From Bacteroidia bacterium (GTDB taxonomy: Bacteria; Bacteroidota; Bacteroidia; Bacteroidales; P3), in contig BNXT01000049.1 in assembly GCA_025999775.1 (NCBI GenBank), positions 1 to 7,918 of the forward strand: DNA of 7,918 nt, given 5' to 3'. Positions 7,915-7,918 of this stretch are shown in pieces. Position numbers and translations under genes: made by a program. Each line of letters opens with the position of its first letter. The stretch's first letter is position 1. Under the pieces are notes generated by a model. That model saw only the letters and a program-made list of their open reading frames with translations. It did no database searches and was not told the DNA's origin.

Positions 7915-7918
7915 TAAT

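Noticed and set aside
7859..7918. The direct repeats as a CRISPR array or plasmid iteron set
   Set aside because: Units are only 7 bp with no spacers, and no cas or replication-initiator gene is in the window; it is a simple tandem repeat.

Overview
The window looks like an ordinary chromosomal stretch from a member of the Bacteroidota, possibly an anaerobic or fermentative Bacteroidales-like organism. Three things point there. Two promoters match the Bacteroidetes primary-sigma consensus (TTG/TTTG, about 20 bp, TAnnTTTG). Recognisable Shine-Dalgarno sequences are absent. The first gene encodes a fused-type 2-oxoacid:ferredoxin oxidoreductase alpha subunit. Base composition and codon use look uniform by eye, and I see no transposase, integrase, phage gene, tRNA, rRNA or CRISPR array.

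Left part (1-2111): a strong Rho-independent terminator (49-82) ends an unseen upstream gene. A near-consensus promoter (122-152) then drives korA (193-2031), the 2-oxoglutarate (or related 2-oxoacid):ferredoxin oxidoreductase subunit that feeds reduced ferredoxin and acyl-CoA metabolism. Its usual partner korB does not follow. An 80-bp gap containing a long hairpin (2046-2085) separates korA from the next gene.

Middle part (2112-6121): three same-strand genes with gaps of 12 and 14 bp probably form one transcription unit. They are lysS (class II lysyl-tRNA synthetase), a fold-type II PLP enzyme of the threonine synthase/cysteate synthase group with an N-terminal zinc-ribbon-like segment, and an exported calcineurin-like (PPP-type) metallophosphatase. 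The three have no obvious common pathway.

Right part (6127-7918): a convergent minus-strand gene encodes an exported M28-family zinc metallopeptidase with an inserted PA-like domain. Its stop lies only 5 bp from the phosphatase stop. Its promoter (7825-7858) directly abuts a heptanucleotide tandem array (7859-7914, seven perfect CAATGAA copies plus one degenerate copy) that runs almost to the window edge.

I do not see a clear undescribed multi-gene system. The points most worth a second look are the identity of the PLP enzyme (possible cysteate synthase for sulfonolipids), the heptamer array touching a promoter, and korA without korB.
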